DNA of 64,000 nucleotides from Trochalopteron elliotii (GCA_024734555.1 JANPWX010000202.1:62001-126000); one strand, 5' to 3'; shown: positions 22,801-35,671, counted from the stretch's first letter. Translations and numbers: made by a program. The notes: generated by a model not told the origin, from the sequence alone.

Positions 22801-24719
22801 ATTAGAAAGCAATTAATTATTTTCCTAAATTAAAAAAGGATCCCAAGCCTTTTGTTAGTTATTTGGATGAGAATCACAGGACTTGATAACCCTGTAGTTG
22901 TACCTTGTCATAAATAACACTAATTGGTTTTGAAGTGCAGCATTTGTGGTTTCCTGGTTGTTTTTCTGGCAGAGAGTTCCATGGATTATTTCTTCATATT
23001 GAGACTGTTTTTAAATCACTTAAAAATATAATCTTTCTACTCCATTGACAGAACTTTGTTTTTTGTTAGGAGAGAGGCTGAAGAAGACACAACTCACTTT
23101 CTGTACATTTGATCTGTTGTGTAGCTCTCACATAATTTTCTTTAATAATCATAATCCTGGTGTTCTCAGCCTTTTTTTCCCAGACATTTCTTTAAGCTTT
23201 TTAGGCACTTCACTTGCCAATCTCTGGACCCCTGTTGTTTCTGCTCTCCTCTTTTCCTGCGGATTCAGGATTTCAGACAAGGAACTTATGTATGGACACT
23301 AGAGTCCTAGGAGAGTAATAAAATGTATACTAAATGCCCACATATTATAAACAACTGTCTAGACAAGACTTTACAGCCTTTATCTCATCCATGGATCCTA
23401 TTTTCTAGGTTTTAGACTATCAAAGTACAAGTATAGTGAATTCTGTTGCTAAGAAAGTGATAGCTTGGCTGAGCCAGGTCGGTGTCTTATGCTGCTACTA
23501 CTTGATAACTATAAGTGAAAATAAAGATATTGAAATGTCAGAAGAGCTGCAGCACTGAGCATGACTTTTCAGCCTAAGCATGATCTTTCATATTGCTGCT
23601 GGAGGTAAATTCACAATGAGTCATAGCATGGTGGTATTGAAAATCTGTTGGTTCAGGGCTTGTGGTCTTCTACAGGGTGATCACATTGCAATTTAAAAGT
23701 TTCCTGTACATTTGGGTATCTTTAATTTTGGAGTATGTGTTTTAGGAAGGCTTTCACTCTCCATTTTTCAGCGTGTCTCGCTGCTGACACTGAGCCCTGA
23801 GCAGTGTGAATGGCTCATGACAAGGGATCTTGGTCTGTGGTGAAAGAACAGGAGCAAGTCCAGTACATGCAGAACTGGCTTTTGTTTACTGAGTCAAATC
23901 TGCAAAACCATAAAGGGAACAAAAGCTGAAATCAAGGGACATAGAAATAATAGGGTGGGAATGGAAAAGGAGAATCAACATTTCAGGGTTCTTCTGTATG
24001 AAGAAGAGATCTGGGGGTTCCAGAGATGGGAAGACACAAATCATTCTTCCAAAACTTTTTGATGCAAGGACCTCTTGTTTTAAGTTTGGATTTGAGGCTC
24101 TTGGAGGGGAAAAGATTATTCATCAGCAAGTATTCCCCAACACCTTCCCTCCCTCTCAACTTTCAGCCTGGTTCATCAAAGACAAAATGTGGCTTCTCAT
24201 GATGATAAATTTTCTCTCACACTGCCAGCTGAAGCCAGGATCCTCTCTTGTAAGAGAGAAAAGCTTCATTGCAGGAAAAGCTTTCTTAAAAAAAAAAAAA
24301 ATGCATTCAACATTCCTGGTGGAGGCTTCCCACTTATTGGAAGCTACTGCTTTCTTGAAAAACCTTTGGTCTTTTCAGAGCATTTTAAAACATACTCTTA
24401 GGAAATGCTGTATTGCTGTGGGGCATCTGGCTTGTAATCAGTTCAGTCCTTTCAGTGTAACTCTTCTGTCACGACACCGACCCAGAGCATGCCTGGTGTG
24501 GTCCTGGGGAGCCATGTGCCTTATATGTCCATTGCAACTTGCAGGAGGTCAAGTAGGGGGAAGCCAAAGGATTTGTGCAAATGGTGGAGCCAAGCAGAAG
24601 GTCAGGGATGGCATTTTGTGGCCATGGGAAAGAGACAGCTCTTTCTCCTGGGTCGGGATAAGTCTCCGTCAGTGCTGAGTCCCAAAGACTCACGGGGCTT
24701 CCGTGGCTGGCACCCAGTG
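16816..24719. other. Intergenic, no gene seen
   Basis: AT-leaning desert. It holds a T16 run at 20444-20459, an A14 run at 24288-24301, a ctgtggatc tandem pair at 20072-20090, and a short TA run near 17920. A 226-codon open frame at 23998-24678 is discussed under findings and is not called as a gene. A motif-rich stretch at about 22440-22640 might be regulatory, but little separates it from background. Confidence 0.55.
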
Positions 24720-24960
24720 TTCTTAATTTTGTGGTGAATAAAAGCCCTGAAAGCACATGATTTAATCCGCCTGAAGATAATTGTTGAAATAAATCATTCT
24801 CTTGTTTAAAGAATAAATCTTCAGCAAGTTTCGAGAGAGCCTAGAGCACTGCTGATTTTAATCATTACTCTGCATAGGGAAGTGTCTATATTGCTCAGTG
24901 TTTCCAAACCAGCAGTGCTGCTATTAAAAAGTCAGGCTTGGGTTTAGAAGATGTCACAAC
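24720..24960. promoter_or_regulatory. Candidate conserved non-coding element
   Basis: Dense homeodomain-type and SOX/FOX-like words (tttaatcc, gataattgttg, aaataaatcatt, ttttaatcatta) with no repeat signature. Evidence is motif density only. Confidence 0.22.
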
Positions 24961-25959
24961 TCACACCAAGCGTTTTTGGGGATTCCTGGATTCACAGCTG
25001 AAGGAGAAGAGGCCTGGTGAGCAGAGACCCCACTTCCCTCTGTGGATTTAGCTCACCAGTGAGCTGCACTGCCTCTTGGTGCCTCAGCTACCGTGTCTGA
25101 GCACAGGGTTCTGTGGCCAGCACTCTGTAGTGCATTGGCATTCTGGAGAAGTGCTCCAGGAAAGATGGGTATTTGGGGTTTTCTGGTGTTGCTGGGATGT
25201 TGCTGGAATACGGGTTGCATATGACAGGAATTGTGCTGTGGTGTGTCAGGCTGTACCACAGAGAGCAATTCCAGTCAAAGGTGGGTGATTTTTATCAGAC
25301 TGCCCTGTGGTCACCCCGTGGGTTCCCCAGGGCTCTGCTGGGCAGTTGCTCCTCTGTAGCATGTCCTGCTTTGGTTGAAATTTTTCAGGGTTTTGGCTGG
25401 TCCACAGGGGATTTTTTTTTGAGGGTGTGAAAAGGCTCGGTTTGGGTGAGACGCATTCTAGCAAAGTAGGAATTACACTGGTCAGCTGAGGTCTGCAGAG
25501 TCTTGCTTCACTAAACCTCCCTGCCCTTCCTCTGGGAGCTGTGCTGGGACAGAGGTGGTTCCCTGCAGGGGCAGGATGTGGGCTGGAATGACCAGCTAAG
25601 GTGTTCCAACCACGGGTGAGGTAGGGTTTGGATACACTACAGTTTCTTTAGAGCCTTGAGGGTTCAATTAGCTCTTGGCAATTTAGTGGCTCCTGTGACT
25701 GCACTCTCAGTGCCTTGGCTGGCTAGTTAAAAGGTGTCCTGCTAATTTATGATACTTAAGTTAAATAACAGAGAATTTGGCCATTTGTGCATTAATCCAT
25801 TGTGGATTGCAGGCAGGTTCCTTAACCATTCTTTTCCTGTCCAGTAGGTGAACTCCAGAGAAAGTTGGCAATCTTGATATTCCCCCATATTTTTTGTTGG
25901 GTTTTTTTTCCTTTTCTTGGAGTTCACTTGAAGATTTTGTCTCTAGGAGAAAAATCTAG

Positions 25960-26165
25960 GAGGAATGGACACTGCTCTGGTCTTTTCTGTTGCAAATAAC
26001 CTCATTTCTCTCTGTCTTCCAATCTGGGAAGTACTTACTGCTCTTTTGAAGCTGATTGTAGAACTAAAAAAGAAATGCATACAGCGATTGGCACAGCAGC
26101 ATTTGAATGGTTTTAAGTGGTTGAAAATTAATTTGCTGTGCCATTTAACCTACTTTGAAGAAGAA
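25960..26165. promoter_or_regulatory. Candidate element containing a 10-bp inverted repeat
   Basis: The unique sequence includes perfect arms TGGCACAGCA (26089-26098) and TGCTGTGCCA (26134-26143) around a 35-base, AT-rich loop that can pair only partly. It could be a pair of half-sites or a weak RNA hairpin. Nothing further supports either. Confidence 0.25.
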
Positions 26166-26527
26166 GAGATCTAGCTCCACTTTATTTTGGTTGTATTTTG
26201 TATGAAATGTGTGCAGTTATTGGAACTAGACATATTAGTTTGGTGCTAGGCTGATGTACACCAGTTAAAAATGTGTCCCCTGGCACATGGAATTGAAAGT
26301 TGAGGGTTCTGTCAGGCACAGATTCCACCAAGCCCCCTCAATTTTAGGTACTCCAATTGCTGGGTTTGTTACTGTGTGTAATAGATATGGAAACACTGGG
26401 TCCCAGTGCCATTTCTGTCAAGTCATCAAGCATTAGAACTTGCTTTTTTCTGAAGCAAAGTATTTGTTAGATGTTATTAGACGGGACCTTACTGTGGGGT
26501 AAATCAGGGTGTGTTTAATTGTTAAAT

Positions 26528-26745
26528 ATCACAGAATGGTTTGGGCTGGGGGAGAATAGCCATACCCCCTTGCAGGGACATCTTCACCCAGATCAGGTTG
26601 CTCAGAGCTCTCTGCAGCCTCACCTTGAATGTTCCCAGGGATGGGGCAAGCACAGCTTCTCTGGACAAAATGTGCCAGTATTTCACCACTCTCATTGTAA
26701 AAAAATTTCTTTTCATCCAGTCTAAATCTCTTTTACTTTGTATGT
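26528..26745 (-). mobile_element. CR1 LINE 3' end, truncated
   Basis: On the plus strand it opens with tcacagaatggtttgggctgg, the reverse of a CR1 3' terminus. The usual antisense CR1 order follows: catcttcacccagatcaggttgct, agagctctctgcagcctcacc, gaatgttcccagggatgggg, cttctctgg and a final catccagtctaaatctc. It is a 5'-truncated copy of about 220 bp, typical of the non-LTR family that dominates bird repeats. Any open frame over it is incidental. Confidence 0.9.
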
Positions 26746-26941
26746 GAGCATGGGATATGTTTAACTCCAAAAGTGGTGAGGTGGTAAGACAGTATATCAT
26801 GAATTGTTTTACTGTGTCTGTGTTACCAGAATATACATAAATCATACAAGTGTTGTGTGTCACAAGCACGAGGTTTCATAGGCAAAAACATTCTTACAAA
26901 TTTTCATTTGCAGAAAATCTTGGGAGCCTTTGTTCAAAGTT

Positions 26942-26956
26942 AAAAAAAAAAAAAAA
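26942..26956. repeat. Poly-A homopolymer (15 A)
   Basis: A15, about 200 bp beyond the CR1 copy. CR1 elements do not end in poly-A, so it is unrelated to that insertion. Confidence 0.85.
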
Positions 26957-27119
26957 GTAATCAACTGAAAGCATTTATAAATCATCCTCCAAAGAATAAA
27001 TTGTAAAAGAAACAGTGTGACATTTCCAGCTATCTTTAGAGGGAGGTCTGTTCAACAATACATTTCAGGTGACAAAACACAACTATGATGCACGGTGCCA
27101 AATGGAAGGAAAGAATAGA

Positions 27120-27500
27120 CCCTCTGCTGCTGGGAATAGAAGAAGACTGTAGTAATGTGATTATGGTAATGGTCAACAAGTCATAGTCTTGTGCTTTTGT
27201 TCACTGTAATTAACTTCTTGGAATGGCACAGTCGCCTTCTCTGTGCTCATCAGATGGCCCTGCCTTTGTGTCCACAGTCTGTTATTTCTCCTGCAGGGAC
27301 TGCAAGCCTCCAAGTGCATTACTAAATGAATTCATTGCTGGAACAAAGATTCAGTAGTAGAATAGAGATTGATATCTTTTGTTGTCAGACATTCAATACC
27401 ATATAGCAATCCAATTACTTAAGCTGTTTCTATCAGTCTTATTACGGCTCACTATTGAGGCATGCTTTAAAGCTGGATAATTCTGTCTTGCAAGAATGTA
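27120..27500. promoter_or_regulatory. Candidate conserved non-coding element
   Basis: Unique sequence with several homeodomain words (gtaattaac, ccaattactt), SOX-type aacaaag and cttttgttg, and a lack of repeat signatures. It looks like vertebrate enhancer DNA, but this is a judgement by eye. Confidence 0.27.
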
Positions 27501-30500
27501 GTGGAACAGATTAGAGCTTTAATGAGAAGGCTTTCTGTGGGCTAGGGCACTTCCATTGTATGTGTTGGGATTGAGGAATCATACCTAGGCAAAGGGCTGG
27601 AGTCACTGTTGCAAAGAGTGATCAAAGGGAAGCCTGAAATCTGTACAATTGCTTTAAGAAATTTTACGGGTTATAAAAAAATAAGACAAAAACTGGCAAA
27701 GTTTCTGTCTGCTCTGCTCTATCTGTTGAGAATTTGTGCTGCACTGGGAAAAGGAAATTACTTATTGGAATTCAGATTGTGGAAGGGATATGTCATTTTG
27801 TGTTTGAACTTTTCCTCCACTGTGCTATAGGTCAAATTCTGTGCTTTGCTGTAGCATTTTAGGAATGTTGGCAGCATAGATTCAGCAAAAGGCTTATTTG
27901 CATACAACTTCCCAGGGTGGGTGTTTGGAGAGGAGGGGTTTCTAGTGCACAAACACATAGAAGGCTTTGATAACTGCAGGTAGAGGAGAAAGGATTAGAC
28001 CAGCAAGTCAGCCTTGCCAGGTTTGCATCCTCACTCCTACTCTCTGCAGCACAAGGCAGGTGTGGATTGAACCCAAAGACAGCAGAAACCTGGAGCTGGA
28101 GTGTCAGTAAGGTCTCAAAACTGGACAGTAGAAGTGGAAAAAAGTTATTTTACCTTGAGAAAAAGCAACAAATAAATCTATCTACGTGACAAATATTATT
28201 TTTTTGAGCTTGTACATGTAAATAACACCTAAGTTTATTGTGTGAAGCACAAGCAGTAGAAACTTGGGGGATGCCAGACTGCATTTGTACATCCAACAGG
28301 TCAATTTGGCTGCTTCTTGAATGCAGGAATTCTGATGGAGTTTTAAAATGTGATAAAACTCTTTAGCTCTCTTTCAGGACTCAGCAGAAAAGTCTGTGCT
28401 TTATGTCAACACAGTGTGACCAGAAGAACCTCGGAATTGCTGAGGCTGAAGTAAACTGGAGACACAGATTAGAGTGCTTCTGTGTGGAATATGCACATCT
28501 TGGGGTCATTCATGAACACAAGTATTTCTAAACTTGTCTGAAATTCTGCCTGTCTAGGTCACTCTCCCTAAATAACTGAGGTATGGGGGTTTTTTTGGTG
28601 TGATAAATGCACTAAAGCAAACACTCACTTGGTGTGAACAGCAAAGCTATGTAATTTCCCCAGGACAACACTGATGTCCAACAGTCTGAGGATATAGACT
28701 ATTTTTCCTGGATGCAAAAAATTGTATGATTTATAATTTCATTATAATAAGGGTGATTTTCCATTTCTTAGGGTGGTTTTACACTATCAACAGCTAAATA
28801 TTTCCTCCTCAGGGATGAAGTTACAAAGTGCTGCCAATGCACACATGTTGTCTGCCTGTAACATTTCCAAAGGATTATTTAGAAGAACAGCAATTATAAA
28901 GACATTTTCCAAAGGAAATTATATTCAAGTTAGGATAAGGGTGTGCGAGTGTGAACATAAGTCTGAGGAATACCTGAAAGTTTATCTGTGCATTTAGATT
29001 TGTTTTCAAAAAGTGTTTGAGTTCATGTCTGTAGAACATGAACACTGATTTTCTTCAGCAATAAAGGTATGACCCAGTTCTGGACTGAAGCTAAACTTTA
29101 TTTTGTAGCCTCAGTTGCCTCATGGGGATGGAAGTTAATGTTTTATGAGGCAAAGGAGAGCACCTCTTCATTTCAGGAACAGTTACTGCTGAGATATTTG
29201 TTTTGGGTCAGAGTTAAGGTGATTTTGTGCTGAATTACCACTCTCACTCAGGAGTGCAAGGAGAACTAAAGATTTAGGGTGGCCTGACCTTTATTCTGCT
29301 CATTGTTGACTTGTAACAAGTGATGTCTGCAGTAAATGCTTTCTAGTAATTTATTTACTCTGTTTAGGAACGAGGCGTTTGGACTTGGGATCTACCAAGG
29401 GGAGCTTTTAATGTACATTTTTATTTATTTTGTCTAAATGCATGGAAACCTCCAGGACAGATACTCAGCTGGTGTAAATCAGCTTAGTTCCATTGACGTC
29501 AGTGGAGCAGCGCCAACAGTAGATCTGACCCACTTCTTTAATCTGATCCCTTGTCCATCCCATTTATTTTAGATTACATCAGAGTGAGCAGGGCCTTACC
29601 TCATCCACCATGAACTTGAGATAGATACAACCTTGCAAGTTTTGGCAGAGGACTCTCATCTCTGAGAAACGTGTAAAAAGCAAGAGTAGCATCCAAGTCC
29701 TCTGCCATGCAGAAATTGCTTGGAGCCAGTGACTTGACAGATCCAACTTTTCTTCATATAAGACTGTGTGACATGAAATTCCAACTTGTTCATAAGGAAT
29801 TAACTTACTACAGTACATTTACCTAACACAGCAACTTCTGTATGTGTGTGTGTTTGCTTTATTATCTATTTATCTATTAACTTATCAGTAATGTTCATTC
29901 AGTGTTCAGGATGTTCTGCGCCCCTGCAGCATTCTGTGAGTCTTCAGAAACCTCAGCATCCCAGTTGCCAAGGCTGTGCAGGTACCCACCTTAGAAATTT
30001 CCAAGGGAAATCAAGTTTAAGTTTGCAGTCACACCTTGGTTCTGGCACCTCTAACTTGTCCCTTGAGTTGTTCCTGTTTCTTAACTGTTGTTTTGTCCTT
30101 GTGTCTGTTCCCTGCCATTGTCCTCTCAGATCAGGTTGGATGGTTTGACTGAGCAGTGCACTCTCATCACACACAACTCTCCCAGTGGATCTGATCTCCT
30201 CTGATCACTGCTTGAGTGAGCACATTTCAAGGTTGGGTTTTTGGGCTTTTTTTGTTGGAGAAGAATGGAGGTGCCCATACACAGCTGAAAAAACTGTTTC
30301 CCCCCTCAATTTGAACTGATGGTTGAACTTACTCTTGACTCTTCTGCTTATTCTCAAACAATACTATTCAAATATTTTAGTAGCTTCCAGGAAATGTACA
30401 ATATCACGTGTTTAGACTCTCTGAGTTTTGTGTACTCTGAGAAGTTGCTTTTCCTGAAAAATTTACATCAAAGTCTTTATTTGTTCCTGTCCCATAACCT

Positions 30501-31499
30501 TGCAGTGAATTTATACTCTTAAGAAGAACTGGGAACGTGGTTTTTACTGCAACAGTTATTTTCTGTTGGCACTACAATATACCTTTGTACTTTGTCTACC
30601 TCAAGGCTTAATTTACATTTCCTTAGTAAAAAGGAGAGTTTTGACTTTCTGTCAGCTGTTCTCTATGAACATTTCTGATTTTGAGTAGCAATATTAGTAG
30701 AACAAATACTGCTTTTTCTGGTGTTGAACTGTCTCTTCCATTTCTGTCCAACTTGAATGAAACCATCAATTTTCTCAGCCACCAGCAGATCCTCTGCAGC
30801 ATTATCTCATGTCCTACAACCTCTCCAGGCTTGTCATGCAGTGGCCATTGACTTTGTACTGGACTTTCTCCAGTACCTCCCTTCAAGAGCTTGCAAATGC
30901 CAAAATGATGTGAGCCATTGCAGTTCTGGTATCCCAAATACCAGACGTTGTCTTGGCTTCTCTTTTTCCCAAACTATGTCTTGTTTTTGTAGACTCTGAT
31001 GTTTTTGTTGCAGGTCTCTCTTTATCAGTAGGTTGTTTCTTATATCTGTCAGAACTGTCCCTGCACCCTTAGTTTCCCTTTGGATAAAGTGGCTCCTTTT
31101 TCTTGGCAAGTCCTAGTTGGGTTATTCCTCAATCTTCTGATAGTATTTCTTTCTCTCTTCCTCCACCACTAAACTACAGTATCAGCTTGACCCTCATACC
31201 AGCTTGTGTTTTCATCTATCAATTAATAACAGAACATTTCCATCTTTTTTTCTGTGTCCTGGTAAGTATAGTACTCCTGCACATTTGAGTCTGCCTCCCC
31301 TGCCTTGGTTAACCAAACTATATAAATCATCTTTGGCTTCAGAACCAGACATTCCCTGGAAGGAGAACGTGATCCTGTTAGCTGGGAAGGAAAGTTGCTG
31401 CTTTAGCTTCCCTTATCACTTCTCTGTCTCTCTGAAGGGCTTTGACTTCGGTGGGATTTTTAACTTCTTCTTTCTTCCACACAGAATATTGTCTTTGTT
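27501..31499. other. Intergenic, no gene seen
   Basis: AT-leaning sequence with short chance frames only. It contains one fold-back-type ancient repeat (29457-29535), a possible short MIR-like word at 29107-29135, and a TGTG/TTAT-rich stretch at 29838-29885. Confidence 0.55.
29457..29535. repeat. Ancient fold-back (MITE-like) amniote repeat with a perfect CRE
   Basis: agatactcagctggtgtaaa, then tcagcttagttccattga, then cgtcagtggagc and tagatctgaccc. This matches an inverted-repeat family common in turtles, crocodilians and birds, in which a 'cagctggtgtaaatcagcatagctccattgacttcaatgg' arm is followed by its mirror. The right arm is decayed here. At 29494-29501 the family's TGACTTCA has become TGACGTCA, a perfect CRE. 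The family name is not known to me with certainty. Confidence 0.55.
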
Positions 31500-31664
31500 A
31501 TTGTTGTGGCTGCCCCATCCCAGGATGTGTTCAAGGCCAGGTTGGATGGGGCTTTGAGCAACTTGGTCTAATGGAAAGTGTCCCCACCCCTGGCGAGGGA
31601 GTTGAAACTGGGTCGTCTTTAAGGTCCCTCCAACCAAATTGTTCTATGATTCTGTCACTCTATT
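31500..31664 (+). mobile_element. CR1 LINE 3' end, truncated
   Basis: Sense orientation. The blocks are ccccatcccaggatgtgttc, aaggccaggttggatggggc, tttgagcaacttggtcta, then aggtccctccaacc and the terminal ttctatgattctgt. It is a 5'-truncated copy of about 165 bp ending in the characteristic octamer-type tail. There is no coding capacity. Confidence 0.92.
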
Positions 31665-33339
31665 ACTCTTCTCAATGAAGAAGAAACATAAATCCTTGCT
31701 TTTCTCCCTTACATCTCTCCCAACAAGCTTTTTCTCTCCCTGAATTCATTGGTGCAATTTTCACTCTACCCAGAGAAGCCAAACCGAAGGGCAGGTTTGC
31801 TCTTAGAGGTGGTTTCATTGCAAGTGCAGAAGAGAAAATCTATTTTACCAAAAACCCCTATAAGTACTGGCAAACCTTAGGGAGTGCACAGAAAGCAAGA
31901 CAAAAAATCATAGTTGTGAAGGTTAGGTTTAAGGTGTTCTGTCCTTACAGAAGGCTGTGCTTGTGTTTGTGGAATATATGCTTAGGAACTTTGCTGGATG
32001 AGGGCCTTATTAAATTTGATTAAACTAAATAAACAAAACAAGCACAAAATAGCCAGTTTTTACAATATGCTTGAGAGAAAAGCAAGCAAACAACTTTTTT
32101 CCTGTTAAGAGAAAGAACGAGGCAGAAAAATGAAGTATCTTAGCTTCTGGGAGCAAGTAGCAAAGCAGACTCAAAATTCAAAAGATTTTTATTCTGGGCT
32201 TTGTCTACTGCACTGACATTTTACTTTTTAAATGTTTTTCATAAGATGTAGTACTTATTTTATTCATTTTGTGATTGCTTTCATAAATGGAAATAAGTAA
32301 ATCACAGTGAAGTTAATCTAAATTTGGGACAGTATTGAGTTCAAGAGGTCCAGCAGAAATTTAGCGAAGATGCAAGTAGATCTGGGTCCTGTCAAAAGTT
32401 ACTCCTTCATTTACCAAGGAAACTTCACTGAATTAATGGATTTCAGAGGAGAAGGAAACTTAAGACTATCTAATATGGCCATATGTATTTTACATATGAA
32501 TTCCATAGAATTCCACTCACTTATCTCTGCAAAACTATTTCCTGCCAGATAGCGGGCCAGATCTCACCTCTGCTGACTTTAACCACTTCAGTCTCAAAGC
32601 ACTCTCCAGACATGTTCCCTGACTGGGCTGTTGCAGCTTTTCTCTAGAAAAGCCTAATAATTGTTCTGAAGTCCATGAAACATGGAATGAGAGCTGTGTC
32701 TATGTGCTCCTTTTGTCATCCCACAATCCAAGGGATTGCTCAAGACAGGAATGAAACTAAGCAAAGGAAAATCAATGTTTAACTTGGAAATATTTGTCAG
32801 TTAACAAGTCACAAGGAAGTGAGTACCTCTAGCACCTAGTAGGAATTTATTTTATACTTAATTTATACCCTTTTTTGAGTGGGGAGTGTATTTAAAAAAA
32901 GTGAACACAAAAAACAAGACAAAAAAATTTCTTCCTTTTGAGCTTTGTCACCACTGGATTTCCTAAATTCAGGAATATTCTCTAAATGTACTTGGACACA
33001 TTTATTTTGTAGAAGGCTGACTATCTAGACTCTGACCACGCTTAAACACATATTGAAATCCATCCTTTTTATGGACAACATGTAATTGTGTGCATAAATC
33101 CCTGTTCTGTTTAGGGATGCTTTCCTGAACTGGAAATACAGCTTGTGTGCTTCAGTTGTTTTAAAGGATCTATTTTCTGGCATCTTGTTTGTTTCCTCCT
33201 TTTTTCCCATCAAAAACACTTCTGTTGAGTTTAAAAGTATATCCCTTTATAGTCTCACAAGCTCTCATTTTATGAGACCTGGAATTCCTTATTCAAGAAA
33301 ATCAGCTGGAAATCCATAAAATCTCTGTGTACAATAAAT
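31665..33339. other. Intergenic, no gene seen
   Basis: AT-rich unique sequence, with short chance frames and A/T runs only. Confidence 0.55.
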
Positions 33340-33790
33340 AGTAGACCTACTTCACCCTCAAGTTCTGGATCCCAGGTCTTTGACATCTTGAAGAATGACT
33401 TAATCCCTGGGAGGGAGGAGTCTCCCAGGTATTTCCGTATGGATCAGTCCCGTAAAGCGTTGATCTGTGTCTCGGAGCCACATCGATCTGTCTTGTCTGC
33501 AGTGGCTGAAAGGACTTTATGCATTGAATTTTCTCAGAAGTGCTAGAAAATAACACGTCTTGGCAAGTGAAGCCAGCCTGTTAATGTATGGATTTTCTGC
33601 CTTGAGTGATTTTCTAAAATCAATAACTCATTAAAAAGAAAAAAAGCTCAATTCTCGCAATTCATAACCATGCAAATAAACAGGCTGACTTCAGCAGCAG
33701 CGCCCAGCTGAGTTAGAATAGTGGGTGGGTTTGGAGGATGTTGTGTTGTTTGTCCAGTTGCCCTGACTGCAGTTTCGTTTTTGCTGGATC
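33340..33790. promoter_or_regulatory. Candidate conserved element: CpG cluster plus octamer site
   Basis: A cluster of five CpGs in about 55 bases (33437-33486) lies in an otherwise CpG-poor stretch. About 180 bp on, a perfect POU octamer ATGCAAAT (33670-33677) overlaps a forkhead-type AAATAAACA. A GCAGCAGCGCC/CAGCTG group follows near 33696. No repeat is recognised. Regulatory function is inferred. Confidence 0.33.
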
Positions 33791-35671
33791 CTTCTTGAAA
33801 AAAAAATATTTTAACAACAGTGTTCATTCACTAATTCTTAAGAATAATGCTCTGTTGGCAGAATGGTTAACTAGTTGCTGAAAATAATTCTGCTGGTGAA
33901 TCCTTCAAAAATAGGACTACATCCCCAGGAAGTATCTCTCTTTCAGCAAAGAATAAAAGTGTAAATCTTTTTCAAAATCACAATCTCTAGAAATGCTTTA
34001 TGCACGTAATAATTCCTTAAGAAAGTGTCAGATAACTTGGCAGGGGAGGAAGCTTTCCATCCCAAGTGTGTAGAGCATTGCAGTCATTAATTTATTGACT
34101 GAATTGATTTGACTTTTAAAAGACTCCCTGGCTTGGCATCAGCATTCTGTTTATCTCACAAGCAATGAATCTCCTCTTCCTCCCTGCATGTAAATACTTA
34201 ATAGCTGTTAACTTAAAAGGTCAGACCTTGCTGGATCCATAAGTATTGTACTTCAAGGTACATTTGGATTGGAGTTTTCTTTTCCTTCTGCTCACCTCTC
34301 AGGTTGCTGCATTACCTGTTCTACTTGACATTCTCAGTGGCTTGGAAACCGTGTCAAATGTTTTTCAGGGAGTTAGTAATTTTTTTCAGGGTGATTTTTC
34401 TCTCAGCCAGAGAGAGAATTAATTAATTTAAAATATTTAGGGTTGGGGTTTGTTTTTCCCCCAAAGTACAGCGACAGGATTTAGAATGCTCCACAGGATG
34501 CTGAAGTCAGCCACTTTCACGAAGCTTTTCCATATGATGCATGTCAGTAGCACAGCTTCAAGGAGTGTCTTCTCATTTTGCTTTCCACTTAGCATGACTT
34601 TAACAGGTGTCTCTGAATGCCTCTGAGCTGGGCAGGATTAGTGCCTGTGATCTGGGAATAAAAAGAAAAGGTGGTGGGGTGTGGGGGCAAGGAAGGGAAC
34701 TGTGGAAGATGAACTGGTTCCAAAAGACACCCTCAAGCAGAGAATCACATTAGGTAGATTCAACTTTAGTGTGAGAAAGAGCAAACCTTGCGTGTCAGCA
34801 GGGATCCTATAGTTTAATAAATTACTGGAAGGTTAGGACAGTGAGACGTGGCCTCTCTAGAAGAGTCTCTGGCAGGTCTGAGGGAATCCTGAGCCCAGTA
34901 AAAAATTTCTCAATCTCAGATGAAAAATGTATGACCAAGAATTCTTGAATGCCTGTGTGCTGGATTCCTGGCCCTCTGAGGCCACTGGAAGAACAAGCAG
35001 AGCAGAAATTGTCCAGCCAAGGAATTAAAATCCAAAACTATGGTGTGCATTTTGTGAGAAAATTATAAGGGGCTGTTCCAGGAGCAACTAAAACTCAGTT
35101 TTCTATGGAACCATATCCTGAGTCTCCCATGCACCTTGTAGGGACCTTCATGGGACCCCCAGATCCCAGGACCACTCACAAGCAGAAGGGCAAAAGGCAG
35201 CTCCTGCTGCATCTGCTGTGGAGCCCTGCATGGGCTGATTGGAAGGCTGGAAATAAGCTGTTTGTACTGACTGCACAAGGAGTCATTGATCCCACTCTTT
35301 CAAGGAGATTTTCCTCAGCTGAGGGTCCTAATTTAGGTCTCTTTCCTCTGTGCAATGACAAGAGCTGCAGGAACATAATTATCTCCAAATCTTTTGCTTC
35401 TCCCCTGACAACTTGCATTGAAATGTGGCAGTGGGTTTGAATGTTGTTAGGGGCAGACATGAACAGACAAGAAGGCATGACTGCATAAGCCTCATTTCCT
35501 TAGGAAATCAAGTGGAAATGTTTGTATAGTTTATATACAGCACAATATGGTTTGTGTCTGTCATATTACCTTGAAAGTTGTTGTTGTAATCATATGCTCC
35601 ATTGTTGTGCTTCATCTAATCTAGGGTTTGTGAAAGTACTGCTTTGGACCTTTGTGATTTGTTTGTCTGCA

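Noticed and set aside
33430..33500. 5S rRNA/SINE3 (AmnSINE-type) head
   Set aside because: Only short words such as tctcggag match, and the internal promoter boxes are not convincing.
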